64,000 bases of DNA from an uncultured Cytophagales bacterium (GCA_913057175.1 CAJXNP010000008.1:124001-188000), one strand, 5' to 3'; positions 25,248-34,335 are shown, counted from the stretch's first letter. Notes: generated by a model not told the origin, from the sequence alone. Program-made: numbers and translations.

Positions 25248-26114
25248 TTAATGTTTCAATCTATATGTCCAAACCGGACGCTTCGCATGATTAACAACAT
25301 CCTCAGCGATGGAACCGCTTAACAGATGCATTAATCCCGTTCTACCATGAGTTGATAATGCGATCATATCTGCATCAATATCCCTGGCAAAATAAATGAT
25401 GCCATCTTCCTCTATGGCATCGTTATAAATATTTATGGTATAATCTTTTATATGATGTTTATCGACATATTTCTGTATGATCGATTTGATAGGTCTGGTT
25501 CCCTCAAATGCATTGGGGGTCACCACACGTACTAAATGCAATTTTGCCCCCGTAAGTTTGAGCAGCTTATGCATTTCATCCACCAATTGGGTTTCATCAT
25601 GTGTGAATTTTGATGCATAAACAATGTCTTTGATCTTTTCAAAATCAACCTTCTTTTTTACTGTAATTACCGGACACCTCGCATGTCTAACTACTTTTTC
25701 TGTATTCGAGCCAACTAAAAATTCCTCAACGCCGCTTGAACCCTTTGAACCTATAACTACGAGGTCAATTTCGCTGCTTTTTATCTCTTCATTGATGAAC
25801 TGGAAGGCATTCCCAAATTCAATTTTCTGATGGATGGTAACTCCGAACTTTGAAAACTTGGTTTTAAACTCTCCAATTTTCTCCTCGGCATTTTCACTCA
25901 GGTTTTTTAGAACCTTCTCATCGAATCCAATTCCGGCTGTGGTCCCCAACATGGAGTAAGAATTGCCGATAGCAGTATAATCAATAAACCCTGAAAGGTC
26001 TACTAAATGTAGCAGTTGGATTGCTGCTCCGGATTTCTTTGCAATCTGGCAGGCAAAATCCATGGCGTTTTCTGCCTGTTCGGAAAAGTCAGTAGGAACT
26101 AATATTTTTTTCAT
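25248..26114 (-). CDS. Universal stress protein, two UspA domains
   Basis: The 288-residue product contains two UspA domains. The first starts ILVPTDFSEQAENAMDFACQ and has GSKGSSGVEEFLVGSNTEKV near residue 125, an intact G2xG9xGS nucleotide motif; the second ends with STHGRTGLMHLLSGSIAEDV, also intact. It is therefore likely to bind ATP. The gene is preceded by a perfect 10-bp hairpin 4 bases before the ATG and by a 14-base perfect palindrome 85 bases upstream, next to a Crp/Fnr gene, suggesting control by that regulator. The second usp gene follows at 11 bases. Confidence 0.92.
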   Translation of the reverse strand: MKKILVPTDFSEQAENAMDFACQIAKKSGAAIQLLHLVDLSGFIDYTAIGNSYSMLGTTAGIGFDEKVLKNLSENAEEKIGEFKTKFSKFGVTIHQKIEFGNAFQFINEEIKSSEIDLVVIGSKGSSGVEEFLVGSNTEKVVRHARCPVITVKKKVDFEKIKDIVYASKFTHDETQLVDEMHKLLKLTGAKLHLVRVVTPNAFEGTRPIKSIIQKYVDKHHIKDYTINIYNDAIEEDGIIYFARDIDADMIALSTHGRTGLMHLLSGSIAEDVVNHAKRPVWTYRLKH

Positions 26115-26118
26115 GTTT

Positions 26119-26145
26119 TCATTACCTTAATACAAAAGGTAATGA
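26119..26145 (-). promoter_or_regulatory. Leader hairpin directly ahead of usp start codon
   Basis: TCATTACCTT and AAGGTAATGA form a perfect 10-bp inverted repeat with a 7-base loop; it ends 4 bases before the ATG at 26114. In the message the 3' arm contains AAGG, the only purine-rich ribosome-site candidate, so the stem would hide it. It may act as an RNA switch on translation or as a protein operator. Confidence 0.5.
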
Positions 26146-26198
26146 GCAAAAAAAAGAAGAATAAAACAACACGGAAATGACGTCTATCACTTGTTCAC

Positions 26199-26212
26199 AT
26201 GACAATTGTCAT
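26199..26212. promoter_or_regulatory. Perfect palindrome, probable Crp/Fnr-family operator
   Basis: ATGACAATTGTCAT is a perfect 14-base palindrome in the 115-base gap between the Crp/Fnr gene and the usp genes. TGAC-N4-GTCA half-sites have the geometry of Crp/Fnr-family operators. It lies 85 bases ahead of the usp start codon, right for activation or repression of that pair. Confidence 0.6.
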
Positions 26213-26229
26213 TATGGATTGAAGGGTTT

Positions 26230-26964
26230 TTAACTTTGGCGTCCGTAAAAATCAGCTTCTCTCACCAATTCCTGAGGTTTCAGCACCCTGATCTTCTTTC
26301 CTTCCAGTGCAATGATCTTTTGGCTTTTGAAATCAGAAAGAAGTCGGATAACCGTTTCAGTGGCAGTTCCGATAATATTCGCCAGGTCTTCCCGTGAAAG
26401 TGCGATGTCTATAAGTTCGCTATTTTCGCCCTCCATTCCATATGTTTCCTTCAACATTAGCAGAGTAGCTGCCAGTCTTTCTCTGACGGATTTTTGTGCA
26501 ACAGTAACAAGTTTTTCTTCCAAAACTCCCAGGTCCCTGCATAGCTTGTTAATTACCTTCTTAAAAAATGAAGGATTGGAATTGAATATTTTTATAAAGC
26601 TCGATTTTGGAATGTAGCAAATCGCCCCTTCCTCGATGACGGTGGCAGAAGCATTGTAAAATTCCTCGCTGACCAAAGCGCGATAACCAAGGAAATCTCC
26701 AGGTTTCGATAGATATAAAATCTGTTCTTTCCCATCAGAGCTTATCTTGTAAACTTTTACCTTGCCTGTGTTGATACAAAATATTCCCAGCGGTCGTGTA
26801 CCTTCGTAAAATAGGGTTTGTCCTTTCTTATATCTAATACACGTTTTTGCATTAGAAATTCCGTCCAATTCTTCCCTGGAAAGATCGGAGAACATCGATT
26901 CGGATATATTCTGACAAAATGCACAATGGATTTTAATGTTATTCTTTATCACAACCTCTATCAA
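26230..26964 (-). CDS. Crp/Fnr family transcriptional regulator
   Basis: The 244-residue protein has an N-terminal cyclic-nucleotide-like binding domain (ISSDGKEQILYLSKPGDFLG near residue 77) and a C-terminal winged helix with LSREDLANIIGTATETVIRL as recognition region. The N-terminal HCAFCQ pair of cysteines resembles the cysteine-rich start of Fnr-like proteins, but four ligands for an iron-sulfur cluster are not evident, so the signal is unclear. The frame starts TTG at 26964 with a GTG four codons later; no ATG is near. It lies directly upstream of the two usp genes with a perfect palindrome between, so I infer it controls them. Confidence 0.9.
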   Translation of the reverse strand: MIEVVIKNNIKIHCAFCQNISESMFSDLSREELDGISNAKTCIRYKKGQTLFYEGTRPLGIFCINTGKVKVYKISSDGKEQILYLSKPGDFLGYRALVSEEFYNASATVIEEGAICYIPKSSFIKIFNSNPSFFKKVINKLCRDLGVLEEKLVTVAQKSVRERLAATLLMLKETYGMEGENSELIDIALSREDLANIIGTATETVIRLLSDFKSQKIIALEGKKIRVLKPQELVREADFYGRQS

Positions 26965-27020
26965 TTTTAATTAAAAATACAATTCCAATTTATCAAATGC
27001 TTTAAAATCAGGATACTTAT

Positions 27021-27923
27021 TTAAGAAATTAATAAACCTACCCCAAATGTCACTGTAAAAACAGATGAGGAAATTGCCAATTGTTTTAAATATGGATCAA
27101 GTTTTTTAGCTTCCTCATAATGCAGAACTGCCATACCATTCCTGATGAATAGCGGCAATGTCAACAAAAATAAAAATTGCCAGAAACTTTGAAAATTGAT
27201 CCATGTAAATGCTATTGTTAAAACAAAGGCAAGAGTTAATAACATCCAATGATATATAACGGCTTTCTTTCGGCCAAGTCTTACCGGAATCGATATTTTT
27301 CCGGCTTCCCGGTCTGAATTTATGTCCCGGATGTTGTTCAGATTCAATACACCAGTAGACAGAAATCCAAAACTTAATGCAGGCAGTAAAACAGTATAGC
27401 TCAGGTAATTTGCATGAAGATAAAAAGAACCTCCAACAGCTACTAATCCAAAGAAAATCAAAACAAACACATCTCCCAGCCCTCTATACCCATATGGGTT
27501 TTTACCCATGGTATATTTTACAGCAGAAGCAATTGCCAGCAAACCAACAAAAAGAAAGGTTAAAAAAAAGTAATTAATGGAATGAAAAGCCTGGAAAAGA
27601 AGCCAAACCCCTACAATCAAGGTCAACATTGATGTAATAATAATTCCGATTAACATTTCCTTATGAGAAATCAAACCATCCTGAACAGTTCTCGATGGAC
27701 CATCCCTCAGGACATGATCTACTCCACTTTTTGCATCCCCATAGTCATTTGCCAGATTGGACAGAACCTGAAGCAACAAAGTGGTGATGGCACTCAAGAC
27801 AAAAACAGACAAGTCAAACTTATTATAAAATGCAGCCAAAAAAGCCCCCATACCAATACTTGATAAAGCAAGTGGCAACGTTCTCAATCTCATCGCTTTT
27901 ATCCATGCCTGCGTCTTATTCAT
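27021..27923 (-). CDS. menA: 1,4-dihydroxy-2-naphthoate polyprenyltransferase
   Basis: The 300-residue membrane protein is a UbiA-family prenyltransferase of the MenA type: the first aspartate motif is NLANDYGDAKSGVD near residue 60, followed by RDGPSRTVQDGLI, and the second is NNIRDINSDREAGK near residue 195. It joins a polyprenyl chain to 1,4-dihydroxy-2-naphthoate to give demethylmenaquinone in the inner membrane. Eight or nine membrane segments are visible. The start lies 14 bases after the trkH stop, so it probably rides on the trkA-trkH message. Confidence 0.94.
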   Translation of the reverse strand: MNKTQAWIKAMRLRTLPLALSSIGMGAFLAAFYNKFDLSVFVLSAITTLLLQVLSNLANDYGDAKSGVDHVLRDGPSRTVQDGLISHKEMLIGIIITSMLTLIVGVWLLFQAFHSINYFFLTFLFVGLLAIASAVKYTMGKNPYGYRGLGDVFVLIFFGLVAVGGSFYLHANYLSYTVLLPALSFGFLSTGVLNLNNIRDINSDREAGKISIPVRLGRKKAVIYHWMLLTLAFVLTIAFTWINFQSFWQFLFLLTLPLFIRNGMAVLHYEEAKKLDPYLKQLAISSSVFTVTFGVGLLIS

Positions 27924-27937
27924 CCTTCTAAAGCTTT

Positions 27938-29395
27938 CTATGATCTACTCCAAAAATGTGGTGAAAACAAAATCAACACCGTAAACAACTCTAATCTTCC
28001 CAAAAGCATTAAAAAGGCCAGGAACCATTTTCCAAATGTCGGAATATTAGAAAAATTATCCACAGGTCCTACCTCCCCGATACCCGGACCGATATTTCCC
28101 AGACAGGTTGCCACCGAACCTATTGCTGTTTCAAAATCAAGCCCGACGGCTGCCATAATGATAGACCCGGCAACAAAAACCATTAGATAAATGATCATGA
28201 ATGCCAAAACATTGAATGTGATCTCAGGTGAAATGGCATTGTGATTTAATCGCACCGGAAGAACCGCTGCCGGATGAACCTGTCTTTTTAATTCCAGAAA
28301 GCTATTTTTCAACAAAATAATATGCCGGACAATTTTCACCCCTCCCGCTGTTGATCCGGCGCTTGCACCAATAAACATCAACATAAAAAATATAATTGTC
28401 AGAAATGGCGTCCAACTGGTATAATCTGCTGTGACAAATCCTGTAGTCGTAATAATGGATACCACCTGAAACATGGTAGCCCGAAAGGATTCCTCGTAAG
28501 AAAGATCGGCTACATTTATCACAAAAAAACTGAGCAGAATGGTAATGCCAAGTGTGAATTTCAGATAATTCCTGAACTCCTCATTTGCCCAAACTTTCTT
28601 CAGTTGCCCATGCAGACCGAAATAGGTGATTGTAAAATTAGTACCTGCCAGCATCATGAAAATGATGACTACATATTGAATATAAGGATCATTATAAGCT
28701 GCAATACTTGCATTTTTTGTTGAAAAACCTCCTGTAGCCATGGTTGTCAACGCATGATTGATCGAGTCATAAAAAGGCATGCCACCGATCCAGAGTAGTA
28801 ATAATTCCAGGACAGTCAGGCCGAGGTAAATCAACCACAACCTTTTAGCGGTATCGGTAATTCTAGGCTTTAACTTATCAGGAGAAATACCAGGTGCCTC
28901 CGCGACGAATAACTGCATTCCCCCAATTCCAAATAATGGCAGGATAGCTACCGTCAAAACGATGATCCCCATTCCTCCAATCCATTGGGTAAGACTCCTC
29001 CAAAAAAGTATGCCCTTATTGACACTTTCAATATCTGTTAAGATTGATGCACCGGTAGTGGTAAAGCCGGACATAGTCTCAAAAAATGCATTTGTGAAAG
29101 AAGGAATTGCTCCACTAAAGATATAGGGCAAAGACCCAAATAGGGACATTGAAAACCATCCCAGGGATACAATGAGATACCCTTCTCGCTTTCGTAGCTG
29201 ATCCTTTTGAGCACCCCTGAAGGACATCCAACAAATAAACCCTACGACTGTAGTAACCAGTCCGGAAATGCTTATGGCCTTCCAATCGTGATCGTCATAG
29301 TAAATGGAAACCGGGAGGCAAAGGAGCATGAATACTCCATTTAACATGATTAGCAAACCAAGGATCGATATGATCAGCTTTAGGTTTATTCTCAT
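27938..29395 (-). CDS. trkH: Trk-type potassium uptake membrane subunit TrkH
   Basis: The 485-residue integral membrane protein is a TrkH/KtrB-type potassium translocation subunit. The four pore-loop regions are visible as TTTGASILTD, TMATGGFSTKNAS, ITTTGFVTADY and CLGNIGPGIGEVG, each with the conserved selectivity glycine. It overlaps trkA by 4 bases (ATGA), so the pore and its regulatory subunit are coupled. Potassium enters through it from the periplasm, gated by TrkA with bound nucleotide. Confidence 0.95.
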   Translation of the reverse strand: MRINLKLIISILGLLIMLNGVFMLLCLPVSIYYDDHDWKAISISGLVTTVVGFICWMSFRGAQKDQLRKREGYLIVSLGWFSMSLFGSLPYIFSGAIPSFTNAFFETMSGFTTTGASILTDIESVNKGILFWRSLTQWIGGMGIIVLTVAILPLFGIGGMQLFVAEAPGISPDKLKPRITDTAKRLWLIYLGLTVLELLLLWIGGMPFYDSINHALTTMATGGFSTKNASIAAYNDPYIQYVVIIFMMLAGTNFTITYFGLHGQLKKVWANEEFRNYLKFTLGITILLSFFVINVADLSYEESFRATMFQVVSIITTTGFVTADYTSWTPFLTIIFFMLMFIGASAGSTAGGVKIVRHIILLKNSFLELKRQVHPAAVLPVRLNHNAISPEITFNVLAFMIIYLMVFVAGSIIMAAVGLDFETAIGSVATCLGNIGPGIGEVGPVDNFSNIPTFGKWFLAFLMLLGRLELFTVLILFSPHFWSRS

Positions 29396-30732
29396 TTAAA
29401 GTATTTCTCTACATCTTGAATGGCATTTCGCTTGCTTAACACTACCACCCTGTCTTTCTTGCTGAATTCAAAGTCTCCAAAAGCTGTTTTGCCTTTTCCT
29501 TCTCTAACTACCCCACCAATAATAGCTTCTTTAGGAAAGTTAATGTTTTTAATTTTTTTGCCAATTAGTTTTGAGTCATCAGGAACGATAAATTCCATAA
29601 TTTCTGCATCCACTCCGTGTATAGAGGTAAGAGATATCACCTCACCCTTTCTGATATATCTTGATATAAAATTAGCCGCAATGAGTTTCTTATTGATCAT
29701 GGTATCCACTCCGATATTTTGGGATAGATGGATATAGTCCATATTCTCAACCAGAGCTATGGTTTTTGCTACCCCAAACTGCTTAGCCATCAGACACGCA
29801 ATGATATTTGTCTCCGAGTTGTTTGTGACAGCGATAAATGCATCCGTTCTTTCTATCCCTTCTTCTTTCAGCAATTCTACATCACTGAACTCACCGTTGA
29901 TGATCAATATTTCCTTCAGGTCATCGATCAAATCAAAACACCGGTTTTTATCCTGTTCGATCAGTTTGATCTTGTATTTATCCTTAAGTCTCCTTGCTGC
30001 ATGGTATCCCACCTTTGACCCTCCAAGGATCATTACATTTTTTATATTGATGCTTTCCCTGCTACTCAGCTTCAGCACTTTATCTACACCGCTTGGTTCG
30101 GCTATAAAATAGGCATGGTCATTTGCTTTGAATCGGGTATCGCCATGAGGAATGATTGTATTTTTTTCCCGCAGAATTGCGACATTGATAAAATTGTGAT
30201 CGGGATTCAGGTGGGCAGTTTCCCTGATAGCTTTATTACTTAAAAAACCATCTTCGTCGATATTGATCCCAACCAGCGTCAGCTGGCCATTATCAAATTC
30301 GAAAGTATCTGTCAGCGCTGCCTCCTTGAGAAGCCTTTTAATCTCTCTCGCTGCCAGCGATTCGGGTGAAATCACTTCATCGATCCCAATAGACTTATGA
30401 TCCAGTTTTTCTTTTTCAAGGAGAAATTCCAGGTTATCGATCCTGGCTATGGTTTTCTGCGCACCTAGCTTCTTGGCAATTACACAAGTAGCAATATTGG
30501 CCTCTTCGGACGAAGTAACAGCTATAAACAGATCTGATTCGGAAACATCGGCCTCTTCCAGGACGCGGAATGAGGTGGAGTTACCTCTCACGGTTGAAAC
30601 ATCGAGATGTGCTGAGGCGTAGTTAAGTCGATCCTGATCCAAATCGATGATGACGATATCCTGCCTCTCATTTGCTAACAGTTTCGCTAAGTGAAACCCA
30701 ACTTCGCCAGCACCGGCAATTATAATTCTCAT
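29392..30732 (-). CDS. trkA: Trk potassium transporter regulatory subunit TrkA
   Basis: The 446-residue cytoplasmic protein has two tandem RCK units, each a Rossmann NAD-binding domain plus a TrkA-C domain: MRIIIAGAGEVGFHLAKLL at the N-terminus and NVMILGGSKVGYHAARRL near residue 225. This matches full-length TrkA (about 458 residues). It gates TrkH in response to nucleotide. It is first gene of trkA-trkH-menA, with a TATATTTG promoter box about 30 bases upstream of the start. Confidence 0.95.
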   Translation of the reverse strand: MRIIIAGAGEVGFHLAKLLANERQDIVIIDLDQDRLNYASAHLDVSTVRGNSTSFRVLEEADVSESDLFIAVTSSEEANIATCVIAKKLGAQKTIARIDNLEFLLEKEKLDHKSIGIDEVISPESLAAREIKRLLKEAALTDTFEFDNGQLTLVGINIDEDGFLSNKAIRETAHLNPDHNFINVAILREKNTIIPHGDTRFKANDHAYFIAEPSGVDKVLKLSSRESINIKNVMILGGSKVGYHAARRLKDKYKIKLIEQDKNRCFDLIDDLKEILIINGEFSDVELLKEEGIERTDAFIAVTNNSETNIIACLMAKQFGVAKTIALVENMDYIHLSQNIGVDTMINKKLIAANFISRYIRKGEVISLTSIHGVDAEIMEFIVPDDSKLIGKKIKNINFPKEAIIGGVVREGKGKTAFGDFEFSKKDRVVVLSKRNAIQDVEKYFK

Positions 30733-30761
30733 TTAAAACGTCGTAAAAAGTATTTACCTCG

Positions 30762-30769
30762 CAAATATA
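30762..30769 (-). promoter_or_regulatory. Candidate -7 promoter box upstream of trkA
   Basis: The minus strand reads TATATTTG, matching TAnnTTTG, 29 bases before the trkA start codon. It would serve the trkA-trkH-menA unit. The -33 element is not evident. Confidence 0.4.
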
Positions 30770-30840
30770 GCTACCTGTAAAGGTATATTTATATAACTAA
30801 AGTAAAAATAACAGGTTTAGTTTTTTAAATGATGTGCATT

Positions 30841-31218
30841 TCAATCAAGGTCTTCCTCCCGCTCCAGCATCAATATGGAAGACTGTGAAACGATATAGTA
30901 TTTTTCTCCCTCAAACTGGATCTCAAAAGCATTTTTTTGAAGGAATATGGCCAGATCGCCTTCCCTGGCCTGCAGGGGTATGTATTTCACCTGCTCCTCC
31001 TTGTCTTTCCAGGGCTGATCGTCTTCGACAGGCATGGGAATGGGCCATCCTGGGCCTGCTTTTATGATATATCCGCTTTGTATTTTTTCCCTTTCCTGTA
31101 CACCAGGAGGCAGGTATAGTCCGCTTTTTGTTTTATCAGAATGCTTCTTAGGTTTGATCAATACCCTGTCTCCCACAATGATTATCTTCCTGATCTTATT
31201 TTCCGGTGTTATTTCCAT
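30841..31218 (-). CDS. GroES-like co-chaperone family protein
   Basis: The 125-residue protein is a Cpn10-fold protein: GDRVLIKPKKHSDKTKSGLY and LPPGVQEREKIQSGYIIKAG correspond to the N-terminal strand and mobile loop of GroES, and GDLAIFLQKNAFEIQFEGEK to its second half. It is longer than GroES (about 95 residues) because of an insertion (PGWPIPMPVEDDQPWKDKEE) in the middle and a short acidic tail. No groEL lies nearby, so it is probably a paralogue rather than the main co-chaperone. Its partner is unknown. Confidence 0.85.
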   Translation of the reverse strand: MEITPENKIRKIIIVGDRVLIKPKKHSDKTKSGLYLPPGVQEREKIQSGYIIKAGPGWPIPMPVEDDQPWKDKEEQVKYIPLQAREGDLAIFLQKNAFEIQFEGEKYYIVSQSSILMLEREEDLD

Positions 31219-31289
31219 TTCTCAATTTTCCCTTATCAAAAACATAACAAGTTTTAATCCACAAAGATTATGGAAAATTATCAAATAAT

Positions 31290-32633
31290 TTACTCCTCCG
31301 ACCTGTTTAGCAATCTTTGATCGATGATCTTGGTGGTTTTAGCTCCCAATTCCCGCAAGCGTTCGGTCTTTCTAACCAGGTTATCCTTTCCCGAAATCAG
31401 TTTGTTCATCGCTGCATCATAATTGGATTTGGTCGTTTTCAGGTTATCTCCTACTTTTAGCAAATCGTCCGAGAATGCCTTAAACTTATCGTACAACATT
31501 CCGCTTTGACGGGCTATTTCCAATGCATTCCTGCTTTGTTGCTCTTGTCGCCAGATAGATGAAATGGTTCTAAGCGTAGCAATTAAAGTTGTTGGGCTGA
31601 CGATTACAATATTCTTTTCATATGCATCGCTGAAAAGCTCAGTGTCATTTTGAACCGCCAGACTGAATGCAGGTTCTACCGGCATAAATAGCAAAACAAA
31701 ATCAAGGCTTCCCATTTCGTAAATCAGCTGGTAATTTTTCTCACTCAAATTTTTAATATGTGAGCGAATACTAAGCAGGTGCTCCTTTGCCAGCTTGTCT
31801 TTTTCCAATTGATCATCCGAATTAACATATCGCTCATAAGCGATCAGGGAAACCTTCGAATCGATAATGATGTTTTTACTTTCCGGCAATCTGACGATCA
31901 CATCTGGCTGAAGCCTCCTTCCATCATCATTGCTTACAGAAACCTGGACCTGATAGTGCTCATTTTTAATCAATCCTGATTTTTCCAGAATGGTCTCCAA
32001 TATCAATTCTCCCCAGTTCCCTTGTGTTTTGGTTTCTCCTTTTAGTGCCTTTGTGAGGTTTTCTGCCTCCTTGGTAATTTGCTGATTGAGTTCCTTTAAG
32101 CTAAATATCTGTTCCTTTAGTGCAGTATTCCTTTCAATACTTTCCTTATTGGTTTGCTCAACTTTCTTTTCAAATTCAACAATTTTATCCTTCAACGGAG
32201 ATAAAATATCCTTGAGGTTTATTTTATTCTGGTCGGTAAATTTTTTGGACTTTTCCTCGAATATTTCGTTGGCAAGATTTTTAAATTCAATGGCAAATTT
32301 CTGTTGGATCTTTTCAATCTCTTCCTTATGCTCATTTAACTTTTCCCTGAGATTTCTGTTGTCGGATTCAAAAGAAGAAAGTTGGCGGTTTAGCTCAACA
32401 ACTATATTTCGCTCCGAGGCAATTTCCTTCTTCAAAATGTCATGCTCTTCTTTTGTCTTGGATAATATATCGCTATTGACCTTATATTCAATCGTCAGGT
32501 TATCGAATTCTTTGTGTAAATTCTCTAATTCCAAATTGATCAGTGAAGCTTTGTTTTTGATCCTCACTAAAAAAATCACTAATGCAATCACCCCTACAGC
32601 CAACAAGCCAATAATCAAATACGTTATCTCCAT
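31290..32633 (-). CDS. rmuC: DNA recombination protein RmuC
   Basis: The 447-residue product has an N-terminal membrane anchor (residues 4-21), a long coiled coil to about residue 190, and the RmuC domain: KTQGNWGELILETILEKSGL, RRLQPDVIVRLPESKNIIID and SKVSLIAYERYVNS. RmuC limits inversion at short inverted repeats in E. coli and carries a PD-(D/E)XK-like nuclease fold. The gene starts 18 bases after a strong terminator and so begins its own transcription unit. Confidence 0.95.
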   Translation of the reverse strand: MEITYLIIGLLAVGVIALVIFLVRIKNKASLINLELENLHKEFDNLTIEYKVNSDILSKTKEEHDILKKEIASERNIVVELNRQLSSFESDNRNLREKLNEHKEEIEKIQQKFAIEFKNLANEIFEEKSKKFTDQNKINLKDILSPLKDKIVEFEKKVEQTNKESIERNTALKEQIFSLKELNQQITKEAENLTKALKGETKTQGNWGELILETILEKSGLIKNEHYQVQVSVSNDDGRRLQPDVIVRLPESKNIIIDSKVSLIAYERYVNSDDQLEKDKLAKEHLLSIRSHIKNLSEKNYQLIYEMGSLDFVLLFMPVEPAFSLAVQNDTELFSDAYEKNIVIVSPTTLIATLRTISSIWRQEQQSRNALEIARQSGMLYDKFKAFSDDLLKVGDNLKTTKSNYDAAMNKLISGKDNLVRKTERLRELGAKTTKIIDQRLLNRSEE

Positions 32634-32651
32634 TTATTACAAAAATTGATA

Positions 32652-32699
32652 CAAAAAACCGCTTTAATTAATCATACGATCTCAACTAATTAAAGCGGT
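32652..32699 (-). terminator. Intrinsic terminator of the coiled-coil lipoprotein gene
   Basis: ACCGCTTTAATTA and TAATTAAAGCGGT form a perfect 13-bp stem with a 16-base loop. On the minus strand the stem is followed by six T residues. It lies 18 bases after the lipoprotein stop codon and just ahead of rmuC. Confidence 0.88.
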
Positions 32700-32717
32700 C
32701 TTAAAAATAAACTAATT

Positions 32718-33467
32718 CTATATTTTCTCCTCCAATTCCTGGATTTTAGCTTCTGCTTCCGTATTTCCCAATGCCATTGATCTCTTGTATAAATCGATCG
32801 CTTCCTGGTAGGTTTCTTTTTTCTTTTTGGGGGCAAGTTTGGTCCGATCGGCTGCCTCCTCAACGGCGGCTGCACGGGCATAAAGAGCATCAGCTTCACT
32901 GATCTGCGATTGGGCCATCAATTCCTGCATTCTGTTTTCGAGCAAATTCAGTTCTTCTCTTTTTCTCTCAATTTCAATTTCCTTATCATTAATATCAAGT
33001 TCCTGCAATTCCACCAATGTCAAGAGCTCATCATTCTCTGACTTATACGATTCAATCGTTTCTCGTAGATGTTGTAGTTCCTGCGTTTTTGCTGCCAGGT
33101 CATTTTTCATTCTTGTGATGGTTGAGATATAAGCCTTGTTTTTTTCGTTTGATTGTGAGAATTGACTTTCAAGGGACTTTAATTTTTCTTCTGTCTCATT
33201 TACATATCTTGAAATATCTTCCATTTTAGCCAGGTAGTCTTCATAGCTGGTTCCAGCTTCCAATTCGAGGTGAATGACATCTCTTGCTGCATCAATTGAA
33301 TCCATCAAAGCTCCAACCTGCTCCAAAGTTGTCACACCGGTCTGAGCTCGCTTTAATTCTGCAGATAGTTCTTCATTTTCAAGTTTTAATTTTTCATTCT
33401 CATCTTTCAGCCCACAACTGAACATGATGAAAGGGATGACAAGGATAAGCAGATTAGTGTTTTTCAT
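32718..33467 (-). CDS. Coiled-coil lipoprotein of unknown function
   Basis: I start the gene at the ATG at 33467 (249 residues), which gives a clean lipoprotein signal (MKNTNLLILVIPFIMFSCGL, cysteine at residue 18); the longer frame to 33518 adds 17 non-signal residues. Almost all of the mature protein to about residue 180 is predicted coiled coil (LKLENEELSAELKRA and so on), and the end (KKETYQEAIDLYKRSMALG) looks like a single TPR-like hairpin. It is probably periplasmic and elongated, a spacer or scaffold. It has its own terminator. Confidence 0.82.
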   Translation of the reverse strand: MKNTNLLILVIPFIMFSCGLKDENEKLKLENEELSAELKRAQTGVTTLEQVGALMDSIDAARDVIHLELEAGTSYEDYLAKMEDISRYVNETEEKLKSLESQFSQSNEKNKAYISTITRMKNDLAAKTQELQHLRETIESYKSENDELLTLVELQELDINDKEIEIERKREELNLLENRMQELMAQSQISEADALYARAAAVEEAADRTKLAPKKKKETYQEAIDLYKRSMALGNTEAEAKIQELEEKI

Positions 33468-33571
33468 GTTTATGCGATTATTGTTTCTACGGCCGAATTT
33501 AAAAAAATGGAGTGGCAATAAGACTTTGAAAAGGAATAATTTTTATGATTAGGAGAGAAAATAACGGTAAA

Positions 33572-33600
33572 ACAAAAATAGGGCCTCAGCCCTATTCTTT
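33572..33600 (-). terminator. Intrinsic terminator of the CBS-domain gene
   Basis: AATAGGGC and GCCCTATT form a perfect 8-bp stem around CTCA. On the minus strand the stem is followed by a T-rich run (TTTGTTTT), 10 bases after the CBS gene stop. On the plus strand CTTTTT follows, so it could work in both directions. Confidence 0.82.
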
Positions 33601-33606
33601 TTAAAT

Positions 33607-34053
33607 CTACCAGGTAGTAAATTTCAAATTTTTTGCAGCTCGTAAAATATCTCTTTTACTTACCTGACCTCGTAAAACACCATTTTCAACCACGGGAAAT
33701 CTTCTGAACCGATAGGATAAAAACTTATTGGCAACATCTACCACGTCTTCATTCACATCGACGGTAACGAGTTCCTTTGTCATGTATTCACTGACAAGGT
33801 GTTTGCTTAATGGTTGATTGTAATAAACGCTATCAATGATTACCCTTAGGCAGTCTTGCTCAGATATAGTTCCGATCAGCTCTTTCTTGTCGTTTAGAAC
33901 AGGTGCCCCGGAGATCTTCCTTCTCATAAGAGTTTCAATTACATAACCGATCTCATCTTCAGGCTTAAAAGTCACCAAATCCGTAGCCATGTACTTGGTG
34001 ATTGGCTCATACGTCTTTGACTTGACTTGATCCATTTTTGGTGTAAAATTCAT
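33607..34053 (-). CDS. CBS domain pair protein
   Basis: The 148-residue protein consists of two CBS domains: YMATDLVTFKPEDEIGYVIE with RKISGAPVLNDKKELIGTIS, and YMTKELVTVDVNEDVVDVAN with RRFPVVENGVLRGQVSKRDI. CBS pairs bind adenosyl compounds and act as energy or redox sensors, usually on another protein; here there is no other domain. A good ribosome binding site (GGAGG) precedes the ATG and a terminator follows, so it is a single-gene unit. Confidence 0.92.
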   Translation of the reverse strand: MNFTPKMDQVKSKTYEPITKYMATDLVTFKPEDEIGYVIETLMRRKISGAPVLNDKKELIGTISEQDCLRVIIDSVYYNQPLSKHLVSEYMTKELVTVDVNEDVVDVANKFLSYRFRRFPVVENGVLRGQVSKRDILRAAKNLKFTTW

Positions 34054-34335
34054 AGTACCTCCGCTTTTTGATTGAACAATTTAATGATTTAGGTAAGTCT
34101 TCCAGTTATGGCAATGAATAATTTAATTATTAATAACGAATTTCACAAGATAAAAGCCGTAAGAACAATAACGGTTAATATTAAATCTTTAAAAAATATT
34201 ATTTCAGAAACCCAAAATTATCATTTTAATAATAATGCAAATAAATTTTACAGTTTTGTTAAACTCAGTGATTGAGGTATCTGACAAACAAATATTTTTT
34301 AATTATATTGTTCGAACCAACTTCGACTATGTCGT

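Noticed and set aside
32086-32649. 187-codon plus-strand frame rich in serine and phenylalanine
   Set aside because: Antisense of the rmuC coiled coil; the composition is what complement of lysine/glutamate-rich codons gives.
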